Positions 53,736 to 63,728 are shown, counted from the stretch's first letter. The stretch: DNA of 64,000 nt from DASXZH01 sp963829965 (GCA_963829965.1 CAWHLK010000027.1:1-64000); one strand, 5' to 3'. Program-made: numbers and translations. The notes: generated from the letters alone by a model not told the origin.

Positions 53736-54779
53736 ATGGCTGTCACGATCAAAGAAGTCGCAAAGTTAGCGGGCACCTCTACCGCCGCCGTATCGGCAGC
53801 GCTCAATGGCACTCGCAGCAAGAACATCCGCGTCAGCCAGACCACGAGAGAGCGAATTTACGCAGCCGCCGCCCAACTGGGCTACCTTTCCAATCCGGTC
53901 GCACGAAGCCTCGCGACCGGAAAATCCAAAGTTTTGGGTCTGATGCTTCCTTACGTGGAAGCCTTCACCGACCACAACCCGTTCTGCGCGCAGGTCACCA
54001 ACGGCATCATGAGCGAGATGGTCCGGAGCCATTACAACCTCATGCTCTACACCGGCGCATCGGTAACCAACGGCTCCGATGCGGCCATGATGGTGGATTC
54101 TCGCGTGGATGGTCTAATTCTTGTTCTTCCTCCAGCGGATAGCGCGTTGTTCCTGAAATGCGAGAGCCGCCACATCCCCTATGTATCGGTGATCAGAGAA
54201 CCCATTGATGGAACGCTCAGCGTGAACTCGGACGATTTTGAGGGCGGAAAGCTTGCTACTTCCCATCTTGCGCGATTGGGGCACAAACAGATTGCCCATT
54301 TATTGGGCGATAGCGGCGTTGCCACAACCAAACCGCGTCTCAACGGCTACCTTCGCGCGCTTGAGGAAGCCGGCCTTTCGGCGGATCACAGCAACATTTT
54401 GAAAGCGGGTTTCGACTGGCGGGGTGGCTATGCGGCCACCAAGGAACTGCTTTCTCGGCCGGTCTCCAAAAGGCCGACCGCAATCTTCGCAGCTAACGAC
54501 CTTTGCGCGGAGGGCGCCATGCGCGCCATCCGTGAGGAGGGTTACTCGATTCCGGGCGACATCGCGATCGTAGGCTATGACAATACGTGGTTCGCCAGTA
54601 TGACTCAACCATCGCTCACCAGCGTTCGGATGCCCATTGAAGAAATGGGTGCGTTGGCTGTGCAACTTCTCGTCGATTGTGTTGAGGGCCGGCACTGCTC
54701 CGATCCTCTTCCCGTCCTTCCCGTTTCTCTCACCGTTCGCGCGTCCTGCGGCGCCCGCTCCAGTGAGGTCTCAATCTGA
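53736..54779 (+). CDS. LacI-family transcriptional regulator
   Basis: 347 residues. N-terminal helix-turn-helix VTIKEVAKLAGTSTAAVSAALNG and hinge helix NPVARSLATGKS, then a periplasmic-binding-like sensor domain (GLMLPYVEAFTDHNPFCAQVTNGI). Divergent from the sugar ABC genes, with matching operators on both sides, so it most likely represses them and itself until a sugar ligand binds. Confidence 0.9.
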   Translation: MAVTIKEVAKLAGTSTAAVSAALNGTRSKNIRVSQTTRERIYAAAAQLGYLSNPVARSLATGKSKVLGLMLPYVEAFTDHNPFCAQVTNGIMSEMVRSHYNLMLYTGASVTNGSDAAMMVDSRVDGLILVLPPADSALFLKCESRHIPYVSVIREPIDGTLSVNSDDFEGGKLATSHLARLGHKQIAHLLGDSGVATTKPRLNGYLRALEEAGLSADHSNILKAGFDWRGGYAATKELLSRPVSKRPTAIFAANDLCAEGAMRAIREEGYSIPGDIAIVGYDNTWFASMTQPSLTSVRMPIEEMGALAVQLLVDCVEGRHCSDPLPVLPVSLTVRASCGARSSEVSI

Positions 54780-54821
54780 ATACTCCCTACATATCCCTTG
54801 AATCAATGAGGATTAGAAATC

Positions 54822-55781
54822 ATGTCTAAATCAAACAGAGCTTTTACGCTCATCGAACTTCTGGTGGTCATCGCGATTATCGCGATTTTGGCCGCTATTC
54901 TCTTCCCTGTCTTCGCGCAAGCCAAGCTTGCCGCGAAGAAGGCGGTTGATCTGTCGAACCTGAAGCAGATGGACCTCGCCGTCGATATGTACACGAACGA
55001 CTACGACGATACGTGGCCTACGCTTTCAAACTTCGATCAATGCGGCATCAACCATTATAAAACGTCGCAATACGGCACGATGTCTCGCTGGTCCAGCATT
55101 GAGGTGGTCGGCGCATACATTAAGAGCACGCCGATGTTCCTTGCACCGATCGATTCACCCTACACAGTGCTCGATACGGGCAGCTACTATGGTTATATCG
55201 CGCCGATTCCAAACACCCGGGTTGCCGCGCCGATTTCGTATATGGCGAACGGATTCAGCAACCGGCTGGTCAACGGTACCAACGCTCCGGGAACCAGCCC
55301 CTATTTTGCCTCGAACGTAACCGACTACACGGGTCCCTTCGATCCAGGCGACTATTACGGCGGCAGCTGTAGCACGGGAACGCTCGTATCGTACGTCACA
55401 GCGCAAAGCACGACTGCAGCAACGAATCCGACCCAACTCATCCTTCTAACGGGTGGGCAAGTTGGCTTTGGAACCGCCTGGTACGGCACCCCCGGATACA
55501 ACAATACGGAGACCTTCTCGGGGTCGACGGCCGACCTCAAATGGGGTTGGGACGCGATCGACCTTGCCGAAGGGTATTGGGAGGGCACGTCGAAACCCGA
55601 CCCCAATATGACAAAGGCGTGGCACACGTTCAGTGGCGGAAGCAATTTCGCTTTCGCTGATGGTCACGCTAAATCCGTTCCAAGCGGGTCCCTGCTGAGT
55701 TCGGTGGTCTTCTCAGGAAACACCTTCGTGAGCGCCCATTTGAACCCCAACTATTGGGTCATCGACCCGCCTTCTCAATAG
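54822..55781 (+). CDS. Prepilin-type N-methylation protein with FADGH box, second copy
   Basis: 319 residues. Leader SKSNRAFTLIELLVVIAIIA with the methylated Phe and Glu5, then LFPVFAQAKLAAKKAVDLSN. C-terminal NFAFADGHAKSV. RBS-like GAGGATTAG is placed 6-14 bp upstream of the ATG. It is followed 11 bp later by a small lipoprotein, repeating the pair at 11.6-12.7 kb. Confidence 0.85.
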   Translation: MSKSNRAFTLIELLVVIAIIAILAAILFPVFAQAKLAAKKAVDLSNLKQMDLAVDMYTNDYDDTWPTLSNFDQCGINHYKTSQYGTMSRWSSIEVVGAYIKSTPMFLAPIDSPYTVLDTGSYYGYIAPIPNTRVAAPISYMANGFSNRLVNGTNAPGTSPYFASNVTDYTGPFDPGDYYGGSCSTGTLVSYVTAQSTTAATNPTQLILLTGGQVGFGTAWYGTPGYNNTETFSGSTADLKWGWDAIDLAEGYWEGTSKPDPNMTKAWHTFSGGSNFAFADGHAKSVPSGSLLSSVVFSGNTFVSAHLNPNYWVIDPPSQ

Positions 55782-55791
55782 GATAAACAAA

Positions 55792-56103
55792 ATGAGAACA
55801 CTCAAGGTTATCCTCCTTTGCGTTCTCGGTATCGCAGCGCTCTCCGGATGTTCCGGAGGCGCTGCGGACACGTCTCAAGCCGCACAACGGACCGACGTTG
55901 GCGGTGACCTCGGAACTGCCGTTCGGAATTCAGGCGGAGACTATAACAAGCTGCCCGACTCCGCTAAGCAAGCCTTGCTCAAGGCAGCAGATGGTAAGGA
56001 GGAGGGGGCAAAGGTGCTCTTCAACAACATGTTGGTTGGGCAGAGCATGGAGAACGGCGGACACGCGCCAGGCAAACCGGGCGGCAAGCCCGCAGGTCAG
56101 TAA
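55792..56103 (+). CDS. Small lipoprotein paired with the second prepilin
   Basis: 103 residues: MRTLKVILLCVLGIAALSGC, lipobox LSGC, then a polar domain (LPDSAKQALLKAADGKEEG) and a Gly/Pro/Lys tail (HAPGKPGGKPAGQ). Only 11 bp after the prepilin gene, so cotranscribed. No known domain; shares just the lipoprotein signal and a His/Gly/Ala tail with the 56-residue partner at 11577. Confidence 0.65.
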   Translation: MRTLKVILLCVLGIAALSGCSGGAADTSQAAQRTDVGGDLGTAVRNSGGDYNKLPDSAKQALLKAADGKEEGAKVLFNNMLVGQSMENGGHAPGKPGGKPAGQ

Positions 56104-56160
56104 GGATTTGGGACGGACCGGGGTGACTTGTCCAGTGGCATCATTCCGGTTTGGGCCGTC

Positions 56161-57922
56161 TTACTCCTCCGCAAGTATTGAAAAACTCCCGAGCCAGGGC
56201 TCGTAATTCTTCCACTTCTTCACGGCGGTCTTATAAACAGGTTGCCGTGCCTGCCACAGAGTGGGCGTGTTGATCGCACGTTGATTCTCTTCCGGGTGCA
56301 AGCACGCGTCGTCCCACTCAAGTCCCAGGAACTCCATGATCGCTCGCGTCTGGTTTTCTTGATCTAAAACCACGTCCTCGTAACTCACTTCCAGCATCGA
56401 TTGTTCGGGAATCACTTTCCGGTAGAGCTCCATGAGGCGCTGGTATTCCTTGTAAGCGAAAACGATGTTCTCTCGAACATATCCGAAGTTAACCGGCACC
56501 GAATTCGGTGTCATGTAGATGGAAAGGACGGTGTCGATCGGGTCGCGTTTGCAGTGGAGAATCTTGGCGGTCGGGAAGGCGAGATGGATCATCCCGAGCG
56601 ATCCGTAATTGGCGGGCATCTTGTCCGTCACGCGGGGTGATCCCAGTGCGAGCTTATTTAAGAGCTTGAGATATCTGGCTTGCACGCGTTTTAGGCCCTC
56701 CGGATCGGGGATTCGCGCCGAAGGCCCAAGCACCTCAACGTTCACGTTGCTCCAGAAATCGATCTCGCCCCCGGGGGCTACCTTGGGATGGCTTGATAGA
56801 ATCTGCTCGATGAGCGTGGTGCCTGACCGGATCATTCCAACGATGAAGATCGGGACCTCGCTCTCTGAGCCGAGGCTCCGGTACTTCGCGAAGAACTCGG
56901 GCGTGTAAACCGCAGCCGCGTGCTCGTAGATCTTTTTCGAAATCGTCCGGTCATTAGGCCGGCCCTGAAGCATCGTCTTATGCATGAGCTCGTTCGCGCG
57001 GTCGTATTCCCGCATCGCCTCCTCGTAATTGCCCGTATCGTTTAGGCACTTCGCGAGGGAGAAGTGGAACGAGATCCTGTCGACCGGACGCAATTTCGCG
57101 CTCTCCAGACCCGCCCTAATTTTGAGCGACAAGGCCGGCGTCGCGTTCGCCCATCTTTCGGGAATGAGTAATCGCCGAATAAGCGGGGCCTTCGTTCGGG
57201 TTAAGCTGGATCGCTTTTTTGAGGATCACCTCGGCCTCCTCGAAGTTGCCAAGCTGCTGAAGCACCCTTCCCAAGAGCATATAGGCGCCGCTAAGTTCCG
57301 GCCCCAGAGAGATGGCCTCCCGTAACGCCGCCTCCGCCTCCTGTAGATTCTCTTCTTGGATCAAGGCTCTGGCGAGATACACCTTGCCGCTGTAGCTGCC
57401 GGGATCACACGCGTGGGCCTTACGAAGCATGGCGACTGCCTGGGGCTTCTGGCCAAGGCTAAGATGTACTTGCGCCAGACCGTCGTAAGATGCGACAGCC
57501 CCGGCCGGATCCAATTCAATTGCCCTTCGAAAAGCAGGCTCCGCGGCAAGCCCTTGCGAGAGCAGCATCAGGGCTTGCCCAAGGCCCTGGTGAAAGCCCG
57601 CAATCATCGGGTTCAACCCAATGGCTCGGCGAAAGAAATGCACGGCATCGGCGAATCCACCGAGGTGCATATAACGGGAAGCGAGAAAACCGGCGACCTC
57701 AAAGTCTCCGGGATTCATCTGCAATGCCCGAGTGCAGCATCGGATGGATTCTTCCGTGTTGCCGGTCGTCCCAAGCACAAACCCGAGGCTTCGCCACGCC
57801 TCCTGGTTATCCGGGGCCGTCTCGACGGCCTTTCTCAGAACCGGAACCGCCGCCGGCAAGTTACCCGCGGCCGCAAGCTGCAAGGCGCGGTCGATCAGTT
57901 CTTGCCCGGCATTCGCGCTCAC
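56161..57922 (-). CDS. TPR-sulfotransferase, paralogue 2, one frame break
   Basis: About 585 residues from ATG 57922. TPR part (VPVLRKAVETAPDNQEAWRSLG onward) to about 270. A frame break near 57120 at CAAAATTAG separates HSRKMGERDAGLVAQ from SLKIRAGLESAKLRPVDR; the paralogue at 59576 reads straight through the same place. Sulfotransferase part: IVGMIRSGTTLIEQIL (PAPS loop), TDKMPANYGSLGMIHL and CKRDPIDTVLSIYMTPN. Ends NYEPWLGSFSILAEE. Confidence 0.85.
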
Positions 57923-57949
57923 GAATGAATTACTGGCGTTCAGGCAAAC

Positions 57950-58450
57950 GAAGTAGCGCGAGCTTTAGCTTGCGAATCCGTAGTAGCGCGAGCTTTAGCT
58001 TGCGAAATCCGCAGTAGCGCGAGCTTTAGCTTGCGTCCGGAATTGCGCAAGCGCTTCCGACTGTCAACAAAGGCTTTACGATGGTTTCTTTAGCTTGCGA
58101 ATCCGTAGTAGCGCGAGCTTTAGCTTGCGTCCGGAATTGCGCAAGCACTTACCGACTGTCAATAAGGTTTTGCGATGGTTTCTTTAGCTTGCGAATCCGT
58201 AGTAGCGCGAGCTTTAGCTTGCGTCCGGAATTGCGCAAGCGCTTACCGACTGTCAATAAGGTTTACGATGACTTCTTTAGCTTGCGAATCCGTAGTAGCG
58301 CGAGCTTTAGCTTGCGTCCGGAATTGCGCAAGCGCTTACCGACTGTCAATAAGGTTGTGCGATGGTTTCTTTAGCTTGCGTCCGGAATTGCGCAAGCGTT
58401 TACCGACTGCAATAAGGTTTGCGATGGTTTCTTTAGCCTGCGTCCCGAAG
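57950..58450. repeat. REP array, left of the RAYT gene (about 94-bp units)
   Basis: Repeats of GTAGTAGCGCGAGCTTTAGC followed by TTGCG: a 5' GTAG tetranucleotide and a hairpin CGCGAGCT-TT-AGCTTGCG. Longer units repeat at about 93-94 bp (58097, 58191, 58284) and also contain GCGCAAGCGCTTACCGACTG and GGTTTTGCGATGGTTTCTTT. About eight GCGCGAGC or TTAGCTTGCG hairpins in all. Oriented toward the transposase. Confidence 0.85.
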
Positions 58451-58542
58451 CCCGGCATACGAAACGTCCGGAACGCCTGAACGATAACGTCCGTGAAATG
58501 TCTGGACGAGGGAGCCGGGAATGCGTTATTATTGGTCGAGCC

Positions 58543-59022
58543 ATGGACGAAAATGTCGGGCACGACTTAGTTATTCGGAGGCGGAACCTTCCTCATTGGG
58601 AGGCAGGCGGCCGTTGCTATTTTGTGACTTGCTGCGCCCTAAGGCCGTTGTCGGAATCAGCGCGTTCGATTGTACTTGAGACGGCAACCACCCACCATGA
58701 GAAACTCTACTGGCTCCATGCCATCGTCGTAATGCCCGATCACTGCCATATGCTCCTGCGCCCGTTGGCTTCTGGGAAGGATCGCTACCACAGCCTTGGG
58801 AAGGTCATGGGACGAATCAAGGGCAAAAGCGCCCTGGAAGTCAACCGGTTGGACTCGTGCCAGGGGGCGCTTTGGCTGCATGACAACTTTGACCGGTTGA
58901 TACGCGGGCCTTTGGAATTTAATGAGAAGCTGACCTACATTCGGCGAAATCCCATCGAAGAAGGGTTGATAACGGATGGCGAAGCCTATCCATACCTGCT
59001 CGAGAACATACTGGATTCTTAG
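58543..59022 (+). CDS. REP-associated tyrosine transposase (RAYT)
   Basis: 159 residues from ATG 58543 (ATG-like starts upstream are less likely). Y1/HUH nuclease of the IS200/IS605 superfamily: HAIVVMPDHCHMLL holds the HUH motif H67-C68-H69, and LTYIRRNPIEEGL holds catalytic Tyr132. The N-terminal PHWEAGGRCYFVTCCA is typical of RAYTs. They cut REP hairpins and are thought to spread them. It sits between two inverted REP arrays, a full REPtron. Intact frame. Confidence 0.9.
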   Translation: MDENVGHDLVIRRRNLPHWEAGGRCYFVTCCALRPLSESARSIVLETATTHHEKLYWLHAIVVMPDHCHMLLRPLASGKDRYHSLGKVMGRIKGKSALEVNRLDSCQGALWLHDNFDRLIRGPLEFNEKLTYIRRNPIEEGLITDGEAYPYLLENILDS

Positions 59023-59104
59023 GGCTTGGCGGTTAGACGGGTTTCTGGGAGCGAGCTAAAGTGACCATCCAACACGATCGAATCGGCGCTCAGAAGACCT
59101 CATC

Positions 59105-59580
59105 GGTTTTCCGGACGCAAGCTGAAGCTCGCGCTACTACGGTCTCCGGACGCAAGGTGAAGCTCGCGCTACTACGGTCTCCGGACGCAAGCTAAAGCTG
59201 CGCTACTACGGTTTCCGGACGCAAGCTGAAGCTCGCGCTACTACGGTCTCCGGACGCAAGGTGAAGCTGCGCTACTACGGTTTCCGGACGCAAGCTAAAG
59301 CTCGCGCTACTACGGTTTCCGGACGCAAGCTAAAGCTCGCGCTACTGCGGATTCGCAAACTGAAGCCTCGCGCTACTGCGGTATTCGCAAACTGAAGCCT
59401 CGCGCTACTCCTGTTTCCGGACGCAAGGTGAAGCTCGCGCTACTACGGTCTCCGGACGCAAGCTAAAGCTCGCGCTACTACGGTTTCCGGACGCAAGCTA
59501 AAGCTCGCGCTACTGCGGATTCGCAAGCTGAAGCCTCGCGCTACTCCTGTTTCCGGACGCAAGCTAAAGCTCGCGCTACT
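59105..59580. repeat. REP array, right of the RAYT gene (14 units of about 35 bp)
   Basis: Units of the type TCCGGACGCAAGCTAAAGCT then CGCGCTACTAC, the reverse complement of the left array, so the two arrays face each other. About 14 units; three are variants with ATTCGCAAACTGAAGCCTCG. The last GTAG (read on the minus strand) supplies the TAG stop codon of the sulfotransferase gene ending at 59576. Confidence 0.9.
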
Positions 59581-61114
59581 CCTTTAACGCCGCGAAGGCT
59601 CCCAACCATGGCTCGTAGTTTTTCCATTTCCGCACCGCGCTGTTATAAATCGGCTGGCGGGCCTGCCACAAGGTGGGCGTGGAAACCACTCGCTGGTTCT
59701 CCTCGTGATGCAGACACGCGTCATCCCACGGCAGGCCCAAAAAATCGATAATCCGCCTGGTCACAACCTCACGGTCCGCAACTAGATCCTCATACCGAAC
59801 GTCCAGCATCGTCTCCGCGGGCAGAATGCTCCGGTACAACTTCATCAGCCGGCGATACTCCTTGTACGCGAAGACGATGTTTTCCCGCACGTAACCGAAG
59901 TTCACCGGCACCGAGTTGGGAGTCATGTAAATCGACAGTGCCGTATCCACCGGGTCGCGAATCAGGTGAATGATCTTTGCGTTCGGAAACGCGAGATGGA
60001 TCATTCCGAGCCACGCGTAGTTCGCGGGCATCTTATCCGTCACCCTTTCAGCGCCGGGACCAATCTCGTTCAGGAGGGCCAAATACCGCTCCTGTACGCC
60101 CTTCAAGCCGGCTTCATCAGGAACCCTTCCGGTCTTGCCGAGAACTTCCACGTTGATCTGCTGCCAGAAGGAAATCTCGCCGCCCGCGGCCACCATGGGG
60201 TGGCTCGACACGATCTGTTCGGTCAACGTGGTCCCCGACCGGATCATGCCCAGAATGAAAATCGGCTTATGGCTCTCATTGCCGAGAGAGCGATACCGCT
60301 GGAAGAACGCGCCGTTAAACGTCGCCGCCGCGTGAGCATAAATGCGGCGCTCCCGGTCTCGGTCATAAAGTTTGCCTCGGAGAACCAAGTCGAGCATGAT
60401 CTCGTTCGCCCGGTCGTATTCCGTGAGAGCCTGCTCATACTCGCCCAAATCCGAAAGGCACTTTCCCAGTGCGAAATGCATGGCGGCCGCGTCGGATGGG
60501 GCGACCTTGCCGGTTGCCAACACCTCGCGCATGCGCGCCACCATCGGCCGGTCATGTTCACCCATCTTCCGTCCGTGGGCAATGGCCGAATAAGCGGAAC
60601 CGAAAAGCGGATTCAACTCGACGGCCTTCCGAAAACTCTCCTCCCCTTCTTCAAACCGGCCGGATTCCTGCAACAGCCGTCCGAGCGAAAAGGTGGCAGG
60701 AACAAGCTTGGGGTTTAGCTCAACGGCTTTGTTTAGCGCCTCAATGGCCTCTTCCTGACGCGACAGTTTGCCCAGCGAAAAGCCCAACCCCATGTACAGG
60801 ACCTCGTCCCGTGGATTCGTGACGATCGCTTTGCGAAGAGCGGGCTCGGCTTCGGCATGGCGTCCCATCTGGAGATAGAGCATCGCCAGATCAGACAGAG
60901 CGCCCGAGTCCTTCGGCGCCAATGCCACAGCCCGCTCCAAGCAATCGACCGCTTCCTGGCAAGACCCCAGCACCTTGCCGAGCGTTCGCCAGGCATCCGC
61001 GTTCCCGGGGGCCATCTCCACCGCGCGCCGCAAGAGCGTCACCGCCTCGGTCGTTTGGGCGGCGGGCAGCGTGAGGGCCCTCTTGACCAATAGCTCGGCA
61101 TCCTGCGCGCTCAT
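59576..61114 (-). CDS. TPR-sulfotransferase, paralogue 3
   Basis: 512 residues from ATG 61114, chosen because it aligns with paralogue 2's MSANAGQELIDRAL start. TPRs at about 1-210 (AEPALRKAIVTNPRDEVLYMGLG). Sulfotransferase domain: FILGMIRSGTTLTEQIV (PAPS loop), TDKMPANYAWLGMIHLAF, HLIRDPVDTALSIYMTPN and VRYEDLVADREVVTRRII. It ends NYEPWLGAFAALKE; the stop TAG is part of a REP unit. Close relative of 56161-57922. Confidence 0.9.
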   Translation of the reverse strand: MSAQDAELLVKRALTLPAAQTTEAVTLLRRAVEMAPGNADAWRTLGKVLGSCQEAVDCLERAVALAPKDSGALSDLAMLYLQMGRHAEAEPALRKAIVTNPRDEVLYMGLGFSLGKLSRQEEAIEALNKAVELNPKLVPATFSLGRLLQESGRFEEGEESFRKAVELNPLFGSAYSAIAHGRKMGEHDRPMVARMREVLATGKVAPSDAAAMHFALGKCLSDLGEYEQALTEYDRANEIMLDLVLRGKLYDRDRERRIYAHAAATFNGAFFQRYRSLGNESHKPIFILGMIRSGTTLTEQIVSSHPMVAAGGEISFWQQINVEVLGKTGRVPDEAGLKGVQERYLALLNEIGPGAERVTDKMPANYAWLGMIHLAFPNAKIIHLIRDPVDTALSIYMTPNSVPVNFGYVRENIVFAYKEYRRLMKLYRSILPAETMLDVRYEDLVADREVVTRRIIDFLGLPWDDACLHHEENQRVVSTPTLWQARQPIYNSAVRKWKNYEPWLGAFAALKE

Positions 61115-61524
61115 GCGAGAATTATGGCCGGCCCCGAAACGCGTGACAGTCATAGGGGGTTGGGGCATGCCGATAATTGAGACCGGACCGGAAACTCGCC
61201 CTTACAGGGCTCTGCTAAACGGCGCACTTTTACCAGGGCTCCGTGATCCGCCTCCACTCCGTTACGGCGGACACACTCCGCCCTTCGCTATGTCAAGTCG
61301 GCCCGTTGGGCCTAAACACGACCCAGTTGGAACAAATGTCTACTAATCGGTGTTGCAATCTGGAAATGCCAAACCCGAGTTCTATAGCTGACCCGACTAT
61401 CCCCGTTCGACTTAACATCCGCGCAATGAAAACGAGAAAATAAAAAAAGCACTCTCATTTACTCTCATTTACTCTCATTTCTTCCAAGCGCATCCTGGCG
61501 CCGAACCCAAACCCAAACCAAGCA

Positions 61525-61838
61525 GTAAACATGGCGCTTCGCACCGTAAACCTGGGCTTCGCCCGTAAACCGCTTCGCTGTAAACAAGAACCAAAGACCC
61601 AACCCTTTAACACTCAACACCAAACACCCAAAACCCAAAACCAAACCCAGCCGTAAACATGGCGCTTCGCACCGTAAACCTGGGCTTCGCCCGTAAACCG
61701 CTTCGCTGGTAAACAAGAACCAAAAACCCAACCCCTCAACACTAAACGCTCAACACCCAACACCCAACACCCAACACCCAAAACCCAACACCAGCCGTAA
61801 ACTTGGGCTTCGCCCGTAAACCGCTTCGCTGTAAACAA
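61525..61838. repeat. GTAAAC/TTCG hairpin repeats mixed with 7-bp repeats
   Basis: Three blocks (61525-61590, 61653-61716, 61797-61838) are built from GTAAAC separated by mini-hairpins with TTCG loops: ATGGCGCTTCGCACC, CTGGGCTTCGCCC and CGCTTCGCT. The blocks are joined by 7-bp repeats (AACACCC five times at about 61750-61785; CCAAAAC types). No gene is in 61115-61963. Confidence 0.75.
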
Positions 61839-61844
61839 GAACCC

Positions 61845-61900
61845 AACACACAGTTCACAGTTCACAGTTCACTGTACATTCACGGTTCACACTTCACCGC
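61845..61900. repeat. 7-bp tandem repeat (ACAGTTC)
   Basis: ACAGTTC three times at a 7-bp period, then ACTGTAC, ATTCACG, GTTCAC. Same unit as 48793-48843. It ends about 60 bp before the glycoside hydrolase start. Confidence 0.7.
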
Positions 61901-61963
61901 CCCCCAGAGTCATTTAATCATGCAGGTTTGGGCCCGCAGCTTGTATATTTACCAATAGTCCTC

Positions 61964-63728
61964 GTGTGTCGTGCATCTTTTAAATCACTAACCTGTGCTG
62001 GCCTCGCCGCACTTGCCTGCTTGGCGTGTGGGCAGCGGTACAAAACCGTTAACGATAACGGCGTTTGGTGGCTTGTTGGCCCTGACCAGCAGAAGATCTT
62101 CTCCCTGGGAGTTTGCGTCGTGGACCCCGGGGTTTCCTGGGACGATTACGACCAGGCCAACCTTGCCTATGCCGGCTTTCGCTTCTACCGCAGCCGGGAG
62201 GCTTGGGCGAAGGATGCGGTGAGCAACCTCACCAACTGGGGATTCAACACGATAGGCGCGTGGAGCGATTACGGTCCCCTCCTCGCCGCCCTCGACAACC
62301 ATCTTTACATGACGCCTATTCTCCACATGGGCTCAGCGGCGGGCGCCATTTGGAGCGATATGTGGGACCCGGCAATCGTCAGCATGATGGACGATGTGGC
62401 CAAAGGCCAGATCGAGGCCCGGAAGAAAGACCGCAGGATCATCGGCTATTTCTCGGACAACGAGCAGGGGTGGTGGAAAGGCTCGATTTTTAAGTTCGTC
62501 TGGATGCAGAAGACCCACGGCACCCGTGATCGAGCCGTCGACCTCCTCAAGAAGCGCTACAACAACGACTGGAGCAAGCTGACCGCCGATTTCGAGGCGG
62601 ACGGCGCAAACAGCTTCGTCGAGCTCATGGATCACGGCATCCTTTATCTAAAGCCAGGATCAAACGGCGTGGTCGCCGCGAGCGAGATCCTCCAAATGAT
62701 CGCCGACCGCTATTACAGCCTATGCCGGGACATTATCAAGAAGTACGATCCCAACGCGCTTTATCTTGGAGATCGGTTCATCTCCAACTACTATCCCGAA
62801 GTCGCGGCAGTGGCCGGCAAATACTGCGACGTGGTTTCCACCAACCTCAACGCGGATTGGAAAGATGGCAGCTTCGTGCGCTTTCATCTGGATGCCTTGG
62901 AAGCGCTCACCCACAAGCCGCTGATGGTTACCGAATACTATATGACGGCCAAGGAGAACGGCACCGGCGACCCCAACAACAGTTCGGACTTCCCCGTCGT
63001 GGATACCCAGGAAGAGCGTGCGAAAGGCTTTACCAACACCACTACCCAGATCGCGAGCTGCCCGGCGCTGGTGGGGGCTCACTGGTTCCAGTATTACGAC
63101 GAGCCGGAGAACGGCCGGGGAGATGGTGGAGAATTACGACTTCGGCCTGGTGGACGCCCACAACAAACCTTATGGTCCCTTGATTCAGGCCGCGCAGAAT
63201 CTAGACTTACCCAGGGTTCACGCCGCGGCCAAGATCCCAAAGGTCTCAACCACTCTGCCGCCAACCGTGGCCGACCCATACGACATGACGCAATGGAACA
63301 AGATCCAGTCGTTCATTCCTCCCACCGATCCGGTAGCGCGAGGAGATCTTTATGCATCTTGGTCTTCGAACAACCTCGAGCTTGCTTTGTGCTGGCAAGA
63401 GGACTTACAAAGCGAATCCTTCTACAAGAACGGCAAGATCCCCGACGAAGACCGCACTGTCGTCGAGATCGATATTCCCGCTTCCAAGCTCGCTTGGAAG
63501 TTCCGGGTCAATGGAAAGGACAGCGTCGTCCTTGCCGGCCCCGATTGGGACAGGGCGATCAAGGCCAACAAATCCACCCATCCGGAGCTTTGGGTTCAAA
63601 TCCCGCCCGATGTGTTTGGCATGGCCGCTTTCAAACCCGGTTTCGAAGTGCGCTTCAAGGTGCGATTGATATCCGAAACCAAGGCTTACACCACAACCTG
63701 GGAAGCAACCCGCCATCTGGCACAATAA
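61964..63728 (+). CDS. Lipoprotein glycoside hydrolase (clan GH-A, agarase-like), one frame break
   Basis: About 587 residues from GTG 61964, giving a lipoprotein signal (SLTCAGLAALACLAC). Strands and helices WWLVGPDQQKIFSLGVCVVDPG and WGFNTIGAWSDYGP look like the start of the TIM barrel in agarase-type enzymes. Likely acid/base Glu in GYFSDNEQGWW and nucleophile Glu in PLMVTEYYMTAKENG. After QYYDEPENGRGDG a one-base break near 63120 leads to ENYDFGLVDAHNKPYGPL and a C-terminal beta domain to 63728. It lies just before a beta-galactosidase gene, suggesting a glycan-degrading pair. Confidence 0.8.

Noticed and set aside
57950..58450. CRISPR array
   Set aside because: Repeats are palindromic REPs with no unique spacers of regular length, and a RAYT rather than cas genes is adjacent.
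58081..58480. Coding frames across the REP array (SLACESVVARALACV repeats)
   Set aside because: They are translations of the 94-bp REP units.
61465..61865. Minus-strand frames with repeated AKRFTGEAQVYG
   Set aside because: Translated GTAAAC/TTCG and heptad repeats, not genes.
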